13,048 nt of DNA. It comes from Fusobacterium sp. (GTDB taxonomy: Bacteria > Fusobacteriota > Fusobacteriia > Fusobacteriales > Fusobacteriaceae). A program made the translations under genes and the position numbers. How positions within the stretch are numbered: the first letter of the stretch is position 1; each line of letters starts with the position of its first letter. Of the stretch, positions 7,309 to 13,048 are shown piece after piece. The stretch is taken from contig JAUNAY010000026.1 of the NCBI GenBank assembly GCA_030527385.1, forward strand, positions 1 through 13,048, read 5' to 3'. The notes beneath the pieces are model-generated. The model saw only the letters and a program-made list of their open reading frames with translations. It made no database searches and was not told the DNA's origin.

Positions 7309-8043
7309 ATGAAAAAAAACGAGGAAAAGGGAGGACAAATAGAACTTTTTTCCTTAGAAAATTCTAAAGAAAAGAAAGAAAAAACAAGAGTAACAAATAA
7401 AAAAGTAAAAGAATTAAAACAAAAAGATGAAGACGAAATAAAAATGAGTTTACACGATTTTGATCTTTCAAAGGGAAAGATAGTTATAGGTGTAGATGAA
7501 GCTGGAAGAGGACCATTAGCTGGAAATGTAGTGGCAGCAGCAGCTATTTTAAAAAATTATAGTAGCGATTTAGATGAAATAAATGATTCAAAAAAGTTAA
7601 CAGAGAAAAAAAGAGAGAAGCTTTTTGATGTAATAATGGAACATTTTTATATTGGAGTGGGAGAGGCTACTCCTCAAGAGATAGATGATATTAATATATT
7701 GAATGCTACTTTTTTAGCGATGAGAAGAGCGTTAGAGAATTTAAAAAAACAGTGTAACACAGATCATCTAGTCTTAGTTGATGGAAATTTTAAGATAAGA
7801 GAGTATGATGGAGAACAGGAGTTTGTAATAAAGGGAGATGCAAAGAGTTTATCTATTGCAGCAGCTTCAATAATTGCTAAAGTAACAAGAGATAGAGAGA
7901 TGATTGAAGAGGGGAAAAAATATCCAGAGTATAAATTTGAAAAACATAAGGGATATGGAACAAAGTTACATAAGGAAAAATTATTAGAATTAGGAATATT
8001 GCCAATTCATAGAAAAAGTTTTTTAAACAAAATTATTAAATAA
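7309..8043 (+). CDS. rnhB: Ribonuclease HII with charged N-terminal extension
   Basis: RNase HII cuts the RNA strand of RNA/DNA hybrids and excises single ribonucleotides from DNA. The catalytic domain starts near residue 56 of this 244-residue form. Its DEDD acidic set is visible: Asp 63 and Glu 64 in GVDEAGRGPLAG, Asp 158 in LVDGNF and Asp 177 in IKGDAKS, followed by IAAASIIAKVTRD. ATG 7309 is preferred because AAAGG (7293-7297) lies upstream. An in-frame ATG at 7285 would add 8 residues but has no visible ribosome site. The first 55 residues are lysine- and glutamate-rich and probably disordered. They contain QIELF (10-14), which resembles the bacterial sliding-clamp binding pentapeptide. 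The gene lies 17 nt before the preferred yraN start. Confidence 0.94.
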   Translation: MKKNEEKGGQIELFSLENSKEKKEKTRVTNKKVKELKQKDEDEIKMSLHDFDLSKGKIVIGVDEAGRGPLAGNVVAAAAILKNYSSDLDEINDSKKLTEKKREKLFDVIMEHFYIGVGEATPQEIDDINILNATFLAMRRALENLKKQCNTDHLVLVDGNFKIREYDGEQEFVIKGDAKSLSIAAASIIAKVTRDREMIEEGKKYPEYKFEKHKGYGTKLHKEKLLELGILPIHRKSFLNKIIK

Positions 8044-8060
8044 AAAATCGGGTGATTTTA

Positions 8061-8420
8061 GTGAATAAAAGAGAAGTGGGAAATATTTATGAAACTAAAT
8101 CAGTAGAGATTTTAAAAAGAGAAAATTATGATGTATTAGAGCGAAATTATAGAAATAAATATGGAGAAATAGATATAATAGCTAAGAAAGATAATATAAT
8201 TATTTTTATAGAGGTTAAGTATAGGGCAACTTTAAAATATGGTTATGGCAGTGAAGCTGTGGATAAAAATAAAATTAAGAGAATATATAAAACGGCAATG
8301 CAATATTTGACAAAAAATGGATTGGAAGAAAATCAATGTAGATTTGATTGTATGAGCTACTTAGGAAAAGATTTTAAATGGGATAAAAATATTGTATGGG
8401 GTGATGAAATTGGATTTTAG
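8061..8420 (+). CDS. yraN: YraN family (UPF0102) endonuclease-like protein
   Basis: This small protein has the restriction-endonuclease-like fold signature of the YraN family: GNIYETKSVEILKREN near the N-terminus, then YGEIDIIAKK and FIEVKYR, which place an acidic-acidic-ExK set at Glu 11, Asp 38, Glu 51 and Lys 53. The 119-residue length matches the family's roughly 115-130. Start GTG 8061 is favoured because GGGTGAT (8050-8056) sits just upstream. GTG 8052 would add three residues but has no ribosome site. It follows rnhB by 17 nt, a neighbourhood found in many bacteria. Its 3' end overlaps the next gene. The cellular role is uncertain; DNA repair or Holliday-junction-type functions have been suggested for the family. 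Confidence 0.9.
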   Translation: MNKREVGNIYETKSVEILKRENYDVLERNYRNKYGEIDIIAKKDNIIIFIEVKYRATLKYGYGSEAVDKNKIKRIYKTAMQYLTKNGLEENQCRFDCMSYLGKDFKWDKNIVWGDEIGF

Positions 8421-8607
8421 ATGTGTAAAATGTGGCTGTGACAAATATCAGGTAAAAACAACAATTTTGCCAGAAAAAAGTCCAGGACTAAGACTTGAGC
8501 TTGGAACATATTATATTAAAACCTGTTTAAACTGTGGATACACAGAGATATATTCAGCTAAAATAGTGGACGCCGAGAAAGATGAAGAGCTTAAACCAGA
8601 GTATTAG
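8404..8607 (+). CDS. Small zinc-ribbon protein
   Basis: This 67-residue protein contains two CxxC knuckles, Cys 7/Cys 10 (CVKC) and Cys 41/Cys 44 (CLNC), separated by a beta-rich stretch. That is the layout of a single nucleic-acid-binding type zinc ribbon (it resembles the DUF2082/Zn-ribbon group). Its tail is acidic (DAEKDEELKPEY). The gene overlaps the end of yraN by 17 bp and the start of comF by 26 bp, so translation is probably coupled. ATG 8404 lies inside the ribosome-site-like GGGGTGAT (8398-8405). TTG 8410, encoding MDFRCVKC, has better spacing, and TTG 8392 is less likely. Function is unknown; nucleic-acid contact or a regulatory role is inferred from the fold only. Confidence 0.8.
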   Translation: MKLDFRCVKCGCDKYQVKTTILPEKSPGLRLELGTYYIKTCLNCGYTEIYSAKIVDAEKDEELKPEY

Positions 8608-9217
8608 AGAAATATTTTTTTCAACTAAATGCTCAATTTGTGGTAAAATAATTGAAGATAATAGATATATATGTTATGATTGTCTAAAACTTTTGAGAAG
8701 AAAAGGGGAACTAAAAAATATAAACAATTACTATTATCTTTATTATTATGAAGAGGATATAAGAAAAGTAATAGCTGATTATAAATTAAAAAATAGAAAA
8801 GATTTGGTAGTAGAGATTAGTAGTTTAGTAAGAAAAGGGTTAAAATATATTTTAGAAGAGAAAAAAATAGATATAGTTATTCCAGTTCCAATCAGCAAAA
8901 AAAGGAGAGAGGAACGTGGATTTAATCAAGTAGAAGAGATTTTAAAAAAATTGAAAATAAACTATTTTAATATAGAAAGAATAAAAGATACTGAACATAT
9001 GTATCTTTTAGATAATAAAAAAAGTAGAGAAAATAACATAAAAAATGCTTTTGGAAAGATAAAATTAGAAATAGATGAAAAAAATATATTGTTAGTAGAC
9101 GATATAGTGACAACAGGAAGTACAATAAAAGAGATAAAAAGAGAGCTTAAAAAATGTGGAAATCCTAAGGAGATATATGTTTTTTCCATAGCTATATCAA
9201 AGAGTTTTAAAGGATAG
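8582..9217 (+). CDS. comF: ComF-family phosphoribosyltransferase-like protein
   Basis: ComF-type proteins are linked to DNA uptake in naturally competent bacteria and, in others, to DNA metabolism. The 211-residue protein has an N-terminal zinc finger (Cys 17, 20, 31, 34), then PVPISKKRREERGFNQVEEI (101-120) and the PRPP-binding loop LLVDDIVTTGST (170-181), both diagnostic of the family. The ATG lies 26 bp inside the zinc-ribbon gene, with only a weak purine stretch (GAGAAAG, 8575-8581) before it, so reinitiation after the upstream gene is likely. No other competence gene is in the window, so a role in transformation is not shown here. The sequence is unusually lysine- and tyrosine-rich, in keeping with the low GC. 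Confidence 0.92.
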   Translation: MKSLNQSIREIFFSTKCSICGKIIEDNRYICYDCLKLLRRKGELKNINNYYYLYYYEEDIRKVIADYKLKNRKDLVVEISSLVRKGLKYILEEKKIDIVIPVPISKKRREERGFNQVEEILKKLKINYFNIERIKDTEHMYLLDNKKSRENNIKNAFGKIKLEIDEKNILLVDDIVTTGSTIKEIKRELKKCGNPKEIYVFSIAISKSFKG

Positions 9218-9239
9218 AAAATAAAAAATAGGAGAGATA

Positions 9240-9851
9240 ATGGACGTATATGTTGATAATGTAAAAATAGAATTAGGACAGAAAAGTTTTAAAAGTTTGG
9301 GAAAAGCTATTTCTGTTATAAATAAAAGACTTGATAAAGAGGATAAAATAGCACATAAAATATATATAAATGGGCATACTATAAAAGATAATACCATAGT
9401 TGATGTAAAAAAATTAAAAGTAATAGAAGTTATTACTAAAAGTCAAGGTGGAATAATACTTGAATCTATTCTTGATGCTAGAGGATATATAGATAAATAT
9501 TTTAGTATATTTGAAACATTGGGTATAGATGAACAAGGAATAGTTACAGAAGAAGAGGAGATAAAATTAATAGAAACATTGATTTTTCTAAGATGGTTTT
9601 ATAATCTTCTTTTAATCATACAGGAAAATCATATTTTAGATTTTGTATATTCAGATTTTGATGAATATATTGATGATTTTAAAGAGCAATTAACAAGCAT
9701 AGAAGAAGCCTACGATTCGAGAGATATGATGGAGCTTATGGATATGATGGAGTTTGATATGGGAGAACTGCTAAGTGAATTTTATGAAAATTTAGATGAG
9801 TATTATTTAGATATAGCAGAAGAAGAAAAACGTAAAAGATTGCTCAATTAA
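9240..9851 (+). CDS. Uncharacterised acidic protein with possible beta-grasp N-terminus
   Basis: I do not recognise this 203-residue protein. Residues 1-68 alternate short strands with one helix (MDVYVDNVKIELG, then a helix through about 16-34, then KIYINGHTI and VDVKKLKVIEVITKS), a pattern compatible with a ubiquitin/ThiS-like fold. Residues 75-195 look all-helical. They contain a hydrophobic helix around 111-129, which is probably too polar to cross a membrane, and a Met/Asp/Glu-rich repeat-like stretch, RDMMELMDMMEFDMGELL (161-178). The C-terminus is EEEKRKRLLN. There is no signal peptide. The ATG follows TAGGAGAGA (9229-9237). It is 22 nt after comF and is the last gene of that run. The acidic helical half suggests a cytosolic partner-binding protein, but that is inference. 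Confidence 0.82.
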   Translation: MDVYVDNVKIELGQKSFKSLGKAISVINKRLDKEDKIAHKIYINGHTIKDNTIVDVKKLKVIEVITKSQGGIILESILDARGYIDKYFSIFETLGIDEQGIVTEEEEIKLIETLIFLRWFYNLLLIIQENHILDFVYSDFDEYIDDFKEQLTSIEEAYDSRDMMELMDMMEFDMGELLSEFYENLDEYYLDIAEEEKRKRLLN

Positions 9852-9859
9852 TAGTTATT

Positions 9860-9877
9860 ATGTAACCATTGTTACAT
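9860..9877. promoter_or_regulatory. 18-bp perfect palindrome abutting the tpiA -35 box
   Basis: ATGTAAC-CATT-GTTACAT is a perfect 7-bp inverted repeat with a 4-bp centre. It is not followed by a T-run, so it is a poor intrinsic terminator. It ends one base before the -35 hexamer of the tpiA promoter, a natural place for a transcription-factor operator. Its half-site does not exactly match any regulator motif I can name with confidence. Confidence 0.55.
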
Positions 9878-9906
9878 TTGAAAAATAAAAATTACTATGA
9901 TAATAT
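9878..9906 (+). promoter_or_regulatory. Promoter of tpiA-gpmI
   Basis: TTGAAA (9878-9883) and TAATAT (9901-9906) are 17 nt apart, with TG at 9898-9899 as an extended -10. The predicted start is near 9913, about 37 nt before the preferred tpiA ATG. Confidence 0.7.
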
Positions 9907-9949
9907 TTATAGTGAAAAATAAAACAACTAAAAAATGGAGGTTTTTTCA

Positions 9950-10705
9950 ATGAGAAAAACAATTATAGCTGGAAACTGGAAAATGAATAAAACAAACGCA
10001 GAAGCAGTAGAAATGCTTACAGAATTAAAAGGATTAGTAGCTGGAATAGAAAATGTAGGAATAGTTATTGGAGCTCCTTTCACAGCTCTATCAGACGCTG
10101 TAAAAGCAGTTGAAGGAAGCAACATTGCAATAGCTGCAGAAAACGTATATCCTAAAGATTCAGGAGCTTACACTGGGGAAGTATCACCTCTAATGCTAAA
10201 ATCAATCGGAGTAAAATATGTAATATTAGGACATTCAGAAAGAAGAGAATATTTCCACGAATCTGATGAATTTATCAATGAAAAAGTAAAAGCTGTTTTA
10301 GCAGCAGGAATGCTACCAATTCTTTGTATTGGAGAAAAATTAGAAGATAGAGAATCTGGAAGAACTGCAGAAGTTACTGAAACTCAAATCAGAGGAGGAC
10401 TAAAAGGACTTACAGCAGAAGAAGCAGCAAAAGTAGTAGTTGCTTATGAACCAGTATGGGCAATAGGAACAGGAAAAACTGCAACTCCTGAAATGGCTCA
10501 AGAAACTCATAGACAAGTAAGAGACGTATTAGTATCAATGTTTGGAGAAGCAGTAGCAGAAGAAATGACAATCCAATATGGAGGATCAATGAAACCTGAA
10601 AACGCTGTTGAACTTCTTGCACAAAAAGATATTGATGGAGGACTTATTGGAGGAGCATCTCTAAAAGCTTCATCATTTGCTGAAATAGTTAAAGCTGGAA
10701 AATAA
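9950..10705 (+). CDS. tpiA: Triosephosphate isomerase
   Basis: TpiA interconverts dihydroxyacetone phosphate and glyceraldehyde 3-phosphate in glycolysis. The 251 residues form a full TIM barrel: the active-site Lys 11 in GNWKMN, His 95 in GHSERRE, Glu 167 in AYEPVW, the flexible loop 6 AIGTGKTAT (171-179) and phosphate-binding YGGSMKPENA (210-219). ATG 9950 is preferred over the in-frame ATG at 9935, because the strong TGGAGG (9936-9941) would lie inside the latter's coding sequence but is 8 nt before 9950. Codon choice has more C-ending codons (AAC, ATC, CAC) than the upstream block, as expected of a highly expressed gene. It is followed 18 nt later by gpmI, so the two glycolytic genes form an operon. 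Confidence 0.98.
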   Translation: MRKTIIAGNWKMNKTNAEAVEMLTELKGLVAGIENVGIVIGAPFTALSDAVKAVEGSNIAIAAENVYPKDSGAYTGEVSPLMLKSIGVKYVILGHSERREYFHESDEFINEKVKAVLAAGMLPILCIGEKLEDRESGRTAEVTETQIRGGLKGLTAEEAAKVVVAYEPVWAIGTGKTATPEMAQETHRQVRDVLVSMFGEAVAEEMTIQYGGSMKPENAVELLAQKDIDGGLIGGASLKASSFAEIVKAGK

Positions 10706-10723
10706 TTGAAATAGGAGAAATAA

Positions 10724-12244
10724 ATGAAAAAGAAACCTTTAATGCTAATGATATTAGATGGATGGGGAATTAATAGAAACCCAGAACAAAAAAATGCAAT
10801 TGTTGCTGCAAATCCAGAAAATTTTTATAGATTACAAAATGAATATCCACATTCAGAATTAGAAGCATCTGGAGAAGCAGTAGGGCTACCTGATGGACAA
10901 ATGGGTAACTCAGAAGTTGGACACTTAAATATAGGTTCAGGAAGAGTAATCTATCAACCACTAGTTGAAATTTCAAAGGATATAAGAGAGGGTGCTTTCT
11001 TTGAAAATCCTGTATTAAAAGAAGCTTTTGAATATGCACAAAAAGAGGGAAAACCAGTTCACTTTGGAGGGCTACTTTCAACTGGAGGAGTTCACTCACA
11101 TATAGATCATCTTTTTGGATTATTAATGATGGCTAAAAAATATGGAGTAAAAGCATATATTCACGCATTCCTTGATGGAAGAGATACTCCACCAGAATCT
11201 GCATTAGATTTTATCAAAACAGTAGAAGCTAAAGCTGCTGAAATTGGAGCTGGAGAAATAGCTACACTTTCAGGAAGATATTATGCAATGGATAGAGATA
11301 AAAACTGGGATAGAGTACAAAAAGCTTATGACGCAATGGTATATGGAAAAGGAAATGTAGCTTCTTCAGCAGTTGAAGCAATAGAAAAATCTTATGCTGA
11401 AAAAGTTAGCGATGAGTTTGTAATTCCTACTGTTGTTAAATCTGAAGGAACTATCAAAAAAGGAGATGTATTCATCAACTTTAACTTTAGACCAGATAGA
11501 GCTAGAGAAATAACTAGAGCTTTAAATGATAAAGAGTTCACAGGATTTGAAAGAGAATATCTAGGATTAAAATATTATTGTATGCGTCAATATGATGCTA
11601 CAATAGAAGCACCAGTTGTATATGGAGAAAAAGATATAAATAATACATTTGGTGAAGTTATTTCAAGAGCAGGATTAAAACAACTAAGAACTGCTGAAAC
11701 AGAAAAATATGCACACGTTACATTCTTCTTTAATGGAGGAAAAGAAGCTCAATATGAAGGTGAAGATAGAAAACTTGTAGCGTCTCCAAAAGTAGCTACT
11801 TATGATCTACAACCAGAAATGTCAGCTTGTGGAGTAACAGAAGGATTGATGGAAGCTCTAAATTCAGATGTTTATGATGTTATTATTATAAACTATGCAA
11901 ACCCAGATATGGTTGGACATACAGGAGTATTTGATGCAGCAGTTTCAGCTGTTAAAAAGATAGATCGTTGCTTAGGAAAAGTAGCTGAAAAAGTATTAGA
12001 ATTAGATGGAACATTATTAGTTACAGCAGATCACGGAAATGTTGAACTAATGGAAGATCCAGTTACTAAAATACCATTTACAGCTCATACAACTAACAAA
12101 GTTCCATTTATTATGATTTCTAATAAATATAAAAATTATAAATTAGAAGATGGAAAATTATCTGATATAGCACCTACTATGTTAGAAATATTAGGTTTAG
12201 ATAAACCAGAAGATATGAATGGACATTCATTATTAGTTAAATAA
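10724..12244 (+). CDS. gpmI: 2,3-bisphosphoglycerate-independent phosphoglycerate mutase
   Basis: GpmI interconverts 3- and 2-phosphoglycerate through a phosphoserine intermediate, using two metal ions (usually manganese). The 506-residue length is typical. Landmarks are LMILDGWGI (Asp 12), MGNSEVGHLNIGSGR (60-74, with catalytic Ser 63), HSHIDH (124-129), FLDGRDTPP (149-157), a FNFRPDRARE motif, NYANPDMVGHTG and TADHGNVE, together giving the usual metal-binding Asp and His residues of the alkaline-phosphatase-like domain. The ATG follows AGGAGAAA (10713-10720). It is the second gene of the tpiA operon and is followed closely by a strong terminator. Confidence 0.98.
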   Translation: MKKKPLMLMILDGWGINRNPEQKNAIVAANPENFYRLQNEYPHSELEASGEAVGLPDGQMGNSEVGHLNIGSGRVIYQPLVEISKDIREGAFFENPVLKEAFEYAQKEGKPVHFGGLLSTGGVHSHIDHLFGLLMMAKKYGVKAYIHAFLDGRDTPPESALDFIKTVEAKAAEIGAGEIATLSGRYYAMDRDKNWDRVQKAYDAMVYGKGNVASSAVEAIEKSYAEKVSDEFVIPTVVKSEGTIKKGDVFINFNFRPDRAREITRALNDKEFTGFEREYLGLKYYCMRQYDATIEAPVVYGEKDINNTFGEVISRAGLKQLRTAETEKYAHVTFFFNGGKEAQYEGEDRKLVASPKVATYDLQPEMSACGVTEGLMEALNSDVYDVIIINYANPDMVGHTGVFDAAVSAVKKIDRCLGKVAEKVLELDGTLLVTADHGNVELMEDPVTKIPFTAHTTNKVPFIMISNKYKNYKLEDGKLSDIAPTMLEILGLDKPEDMNGHSLLVK

Positions 12245-12253
12245 TATAGAATT

Positions 12254-12286
12254 AGAGAGTTAAATAATTTTAACTCTCTTTTTTTT
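12254..12286 (+). terminator. Terminator of tpiA-gpmI
   Basis: AGAGAGTTAAA (12254-12264) pairs perfectly with TTTAACTCTCT (12269-12279), an 11-bp stem with a 4-nt loop, and runs into eight T (12279-12286). It begins 10 nt after the gpmI stop. Confidence 0.95.
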
Positions 12287-12295
12287 AAAATATTT

Positions 12296-12348
12296 TTGAC
12301 AAATTAGGTATAAAATAAAAAAAACTATTGACATAATTAGGAATATAT
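12296..12348 (+). repeat. Imperfect direct repeat in the rubrerythrin promoter region
   Basis: TTGACA-A-ATTAGG-TATA at 12296 onward recurs as TTGACA-TA-ATTAGG-AATA at 12328 onward, 32-33 bp apart, or about three helical turns. Only the second TTGACA has a -10 partner. A third AATTAGG occurs at 12386-12392. The repeat could be chance in AT-rich DNA or a regulator site. Confidence 0.45.
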
Positions 12349-12356
12349 AGTATATT
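12328..12356 (+). promoter_or_regulatory. Strong promoter of the rubrerythrin gene
   Basis: A consensus TTGACA (12328-12333) lies 17 nt from TATATT (12351-12356). The predicted start is near 12363, giving a 5' leader of about 67 nt before the ATG at 12430. It is the best -35/-10 pair in the window. Confidence 0.8.
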
Positions 12357-12371
12357 ATTATTGTAATAAAA

Positions 12372-12386
12372 ATGTAATGATTATAA
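12372..12386 (+). promoter_or_regulatory. PerR-like operator
   Basis: ATGTAATGATTATAA matches 12 of the 14 specified positions of the PerR box TTATAATnATTATAA, with a perfect right half. It lies about 10-24 nt after the predicted transcription start, a position suited to repression. PerR is a peroxide-sensing Fur-family repressor known to control rubrerythrin genes in clostridia. A Fur-type regulator could use a similar 7-1-7 site. Confidence 0.6.
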
Positions 12387-12429
12387 ATTAGGAAATAAAA
12401 TTTAAGAGAAATTGAAGGAGGAAATGATT

Positions 12430-12981
12430 ATGGCTAAATGGAGATGTAAAGTTTGTGGAGAAATTATAACTGACCCTACTGTTGAGGTATGTCCAGTTTG
12501 TAAAGCAGGAAAAGATAAATGGGAAGAAGTAGTAGAAGGATCAGAAAGAGTTTGGGCTACTGAACATAAAGTTGGAGAAGGACTAGCTTGTGGAGATGCA
12601 GAAATCATCGCTGGATTAAAAGCTAACTTTGAAGGAGAATGTACAGAAGTTGGAATGTACCTTGCAATGTCAAGAGTAGCAGACAGAGAAGGATACCCAG
12701 AAGTTGCTGAAGCTTACAAAAGAATAGCTTTTGAAGAAGCTGAACACGCAGCTAAATTTGCTGAACTATTAGGAGAATGTGTAACTGATTCTACTGAAAA
12801 GAACTTAACAATGAGAGTAGAAGCTGAATATGGAGCAACTGCTGGAAAATTTGATATTGCTAAGAGAGCAAAAATGTTAGGATTCGATGCTATTCACGAT
12901 ACAGTTCACGAAATGGCTAAAGACGAAGCTAGACACGGAAAAGCTTTCGCTGGATTACTAAACAGATACTTTGGAAAATAA
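12430..12981 (+). CDS. rbr: Reverse rubrerythrin (N-terminal rubredoxin domain)
   Basis: Rubrerythrins reduce hydrogen peroxide using electrons from NAD(P)H-dependent reductases, protecting anaerobes from oxygen. The domain order here is reversed relative to classical rubrerythrin. The rubredoxin-like Fe(SCys)4 site comes first (Cys 6, 9, 21, 24, in CKVCG and CPVCK). The ferritin-like diiron four-helix domain follows (about 52-183), with likely ligands in EGECTE (68-73), EEAEHA (102-107), VEAEYG (130-135) and KDEARHG (164-170). The 183 residues match this subfamily. ATG 12430 is chosen because AAGGAGG (12415-12421) is 8 nt upstream; ATG 12424 is too close. Codons are enriched in C-ending forms, suggesting high expression. 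The gene is monocistronic, with its own promoter, PerR-like box and terminator. Confidence 0.96.
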   Translation: MAKWRCKVCGEIITDPTVEVCPVCKAGKDKWEEVVEGSERVWATEHKVGEGLACGDAEIIAGLKANFEGECTEVGMYLAMSRVADREGYPEVAEAYKRIAFEEAEHAAKFAELLGECVTDSTEKNLTMRVEAEYGATAGKFDIAKRAKMLGFDAIHDTVHEMAKDEARHGKAFAGLLNRYFGK

Positions 12982-13002
12982 TTAAAAATTAACTTAGTTG
13001 AT

Positions 13003-13037
13003 AAGAGGTTGTAAAAGGTTACAGCCTCTTTTTTTTA
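13003..13037 (+). terminator. Terminator of the rubrerythrin gene
   Basis: AAGAGGTTGTAA (13003-13014) pairs with TTACAGCCTCTT (13019-13030) through one U-G pair, a 12-bp stem with loop AAGG, followed by a run of T. It starts 21 nt after the rubrerythrin stop. The remaining bases to the window end show nothing further. Confidence 0.93.
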
Positions 13038-13048
13038 TTTTATATATT

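Noticed and set aside
9860..9885. The 9860-9877 hairpin as an intrinsic terminator for the comF block
   Set aside because: The 3' side continues TTGAAAAA rather than a U-tract, and it abuts a promoter. An operator is more plausible, though a weak terminator is not excluded.
10410..10622. A leucine-rich minus-strand open frame within tpiA
   Set aside because: It is a shadow of GCA/GAA-rich codons on the other strand, lies within conserved tpiA, and has no promoter or ribosome site.
12296..12324. First TTGACA upstream of rbr as a second promoter
   Set aside because: At 17 nt spacing the -10 position is all A, and the nearby TATAAA is only 7 nt away, too close to act as its -10.
12412..12429. 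Longer rubrerythrin start at TTG 12412 or ATG 12424
   Set aside because: The AAGGAGG ribosome site at 12415-12421 would lie inside or almost touch these starts; ATG 12430 is spaced correctly and gives the expected family N-terminus.

Overview
The window is about 13 kb of very AT-rich bacterial chromosome and most likely comes from a Fusobacterium species. Three things point there. Codon use is strongly A/T-ending. The riboflavin operon runs ribH-ribD-ribE-ribBA. The FMN riboswitch matches, almost base for base as I remember it, the Fusobacterium nucleatum aptamer used for structural work. Gene content is mostly housekeeping. I see no insertion sequence, phage gene, CRISPR array, tRNA or rRNA.

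Layout. (1) Positions 1-100 hold the last codons of an unidentified plus-strand gene and a bidirectional terminator. (2) A minus-strand NhaC-type antiporter gene (103-1428) is divergent from a plus-strand EamA/DMT transporter gene (1585-2466). The shared spacer carries a promoter in each direction. (3) At 2503-6253 lies a complete riboflavin unit: promoter, FMN riboswitch, intrinsic terminator, ribH, ribD, ribE, ribBA and a final terminator. (4) At 6278-9851 a promoter drives a tightly packed run of rluD-family pseudouridine synthase, rnhB, yraN, a small zinc-ribbon gene, comF and an uncharacterised gene. Several of these overlap, which suggests coupled translation. (5) At 9860-12286 is the glycolytic pair tpiA-gpmI, with its own promoter, an 18-bp palindrome touching the -35 box, and a strong terminator. 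(6) At 12296-13037 is a single-gene unit for a reverse rubrerythrin, with a strong promoter, a PerR-like operator just downstream of the predicted transcription start, and a terminator.

How the genes work together. The rib operon encodes the enzymes from GTP and ribulose 5-phosphate to riboflavin, except the phosphatase step, under feedback control by FMN. TpiA and GpmI catalyse two steps of glycolysis. The rubrerythrin reduces peroxide in an anaerobe. The rluD-comF block mixes rRNA modification, RNA/DNA hybrid repair and DNA-uptake-type functions.

I found no wholly new system. The points most worth a second look are an 8-nt insertion in loop L2 of the FMN riboswitch, an Asp in place of a usually conserved His in RibE, a beta-clamp-like motif in the N-terminal tail of RNase HII, a PerR-like box at the rubrerythrin gene, the palindrome at the tpiA promoter, and the uncharacterised protein at 9240-9851.
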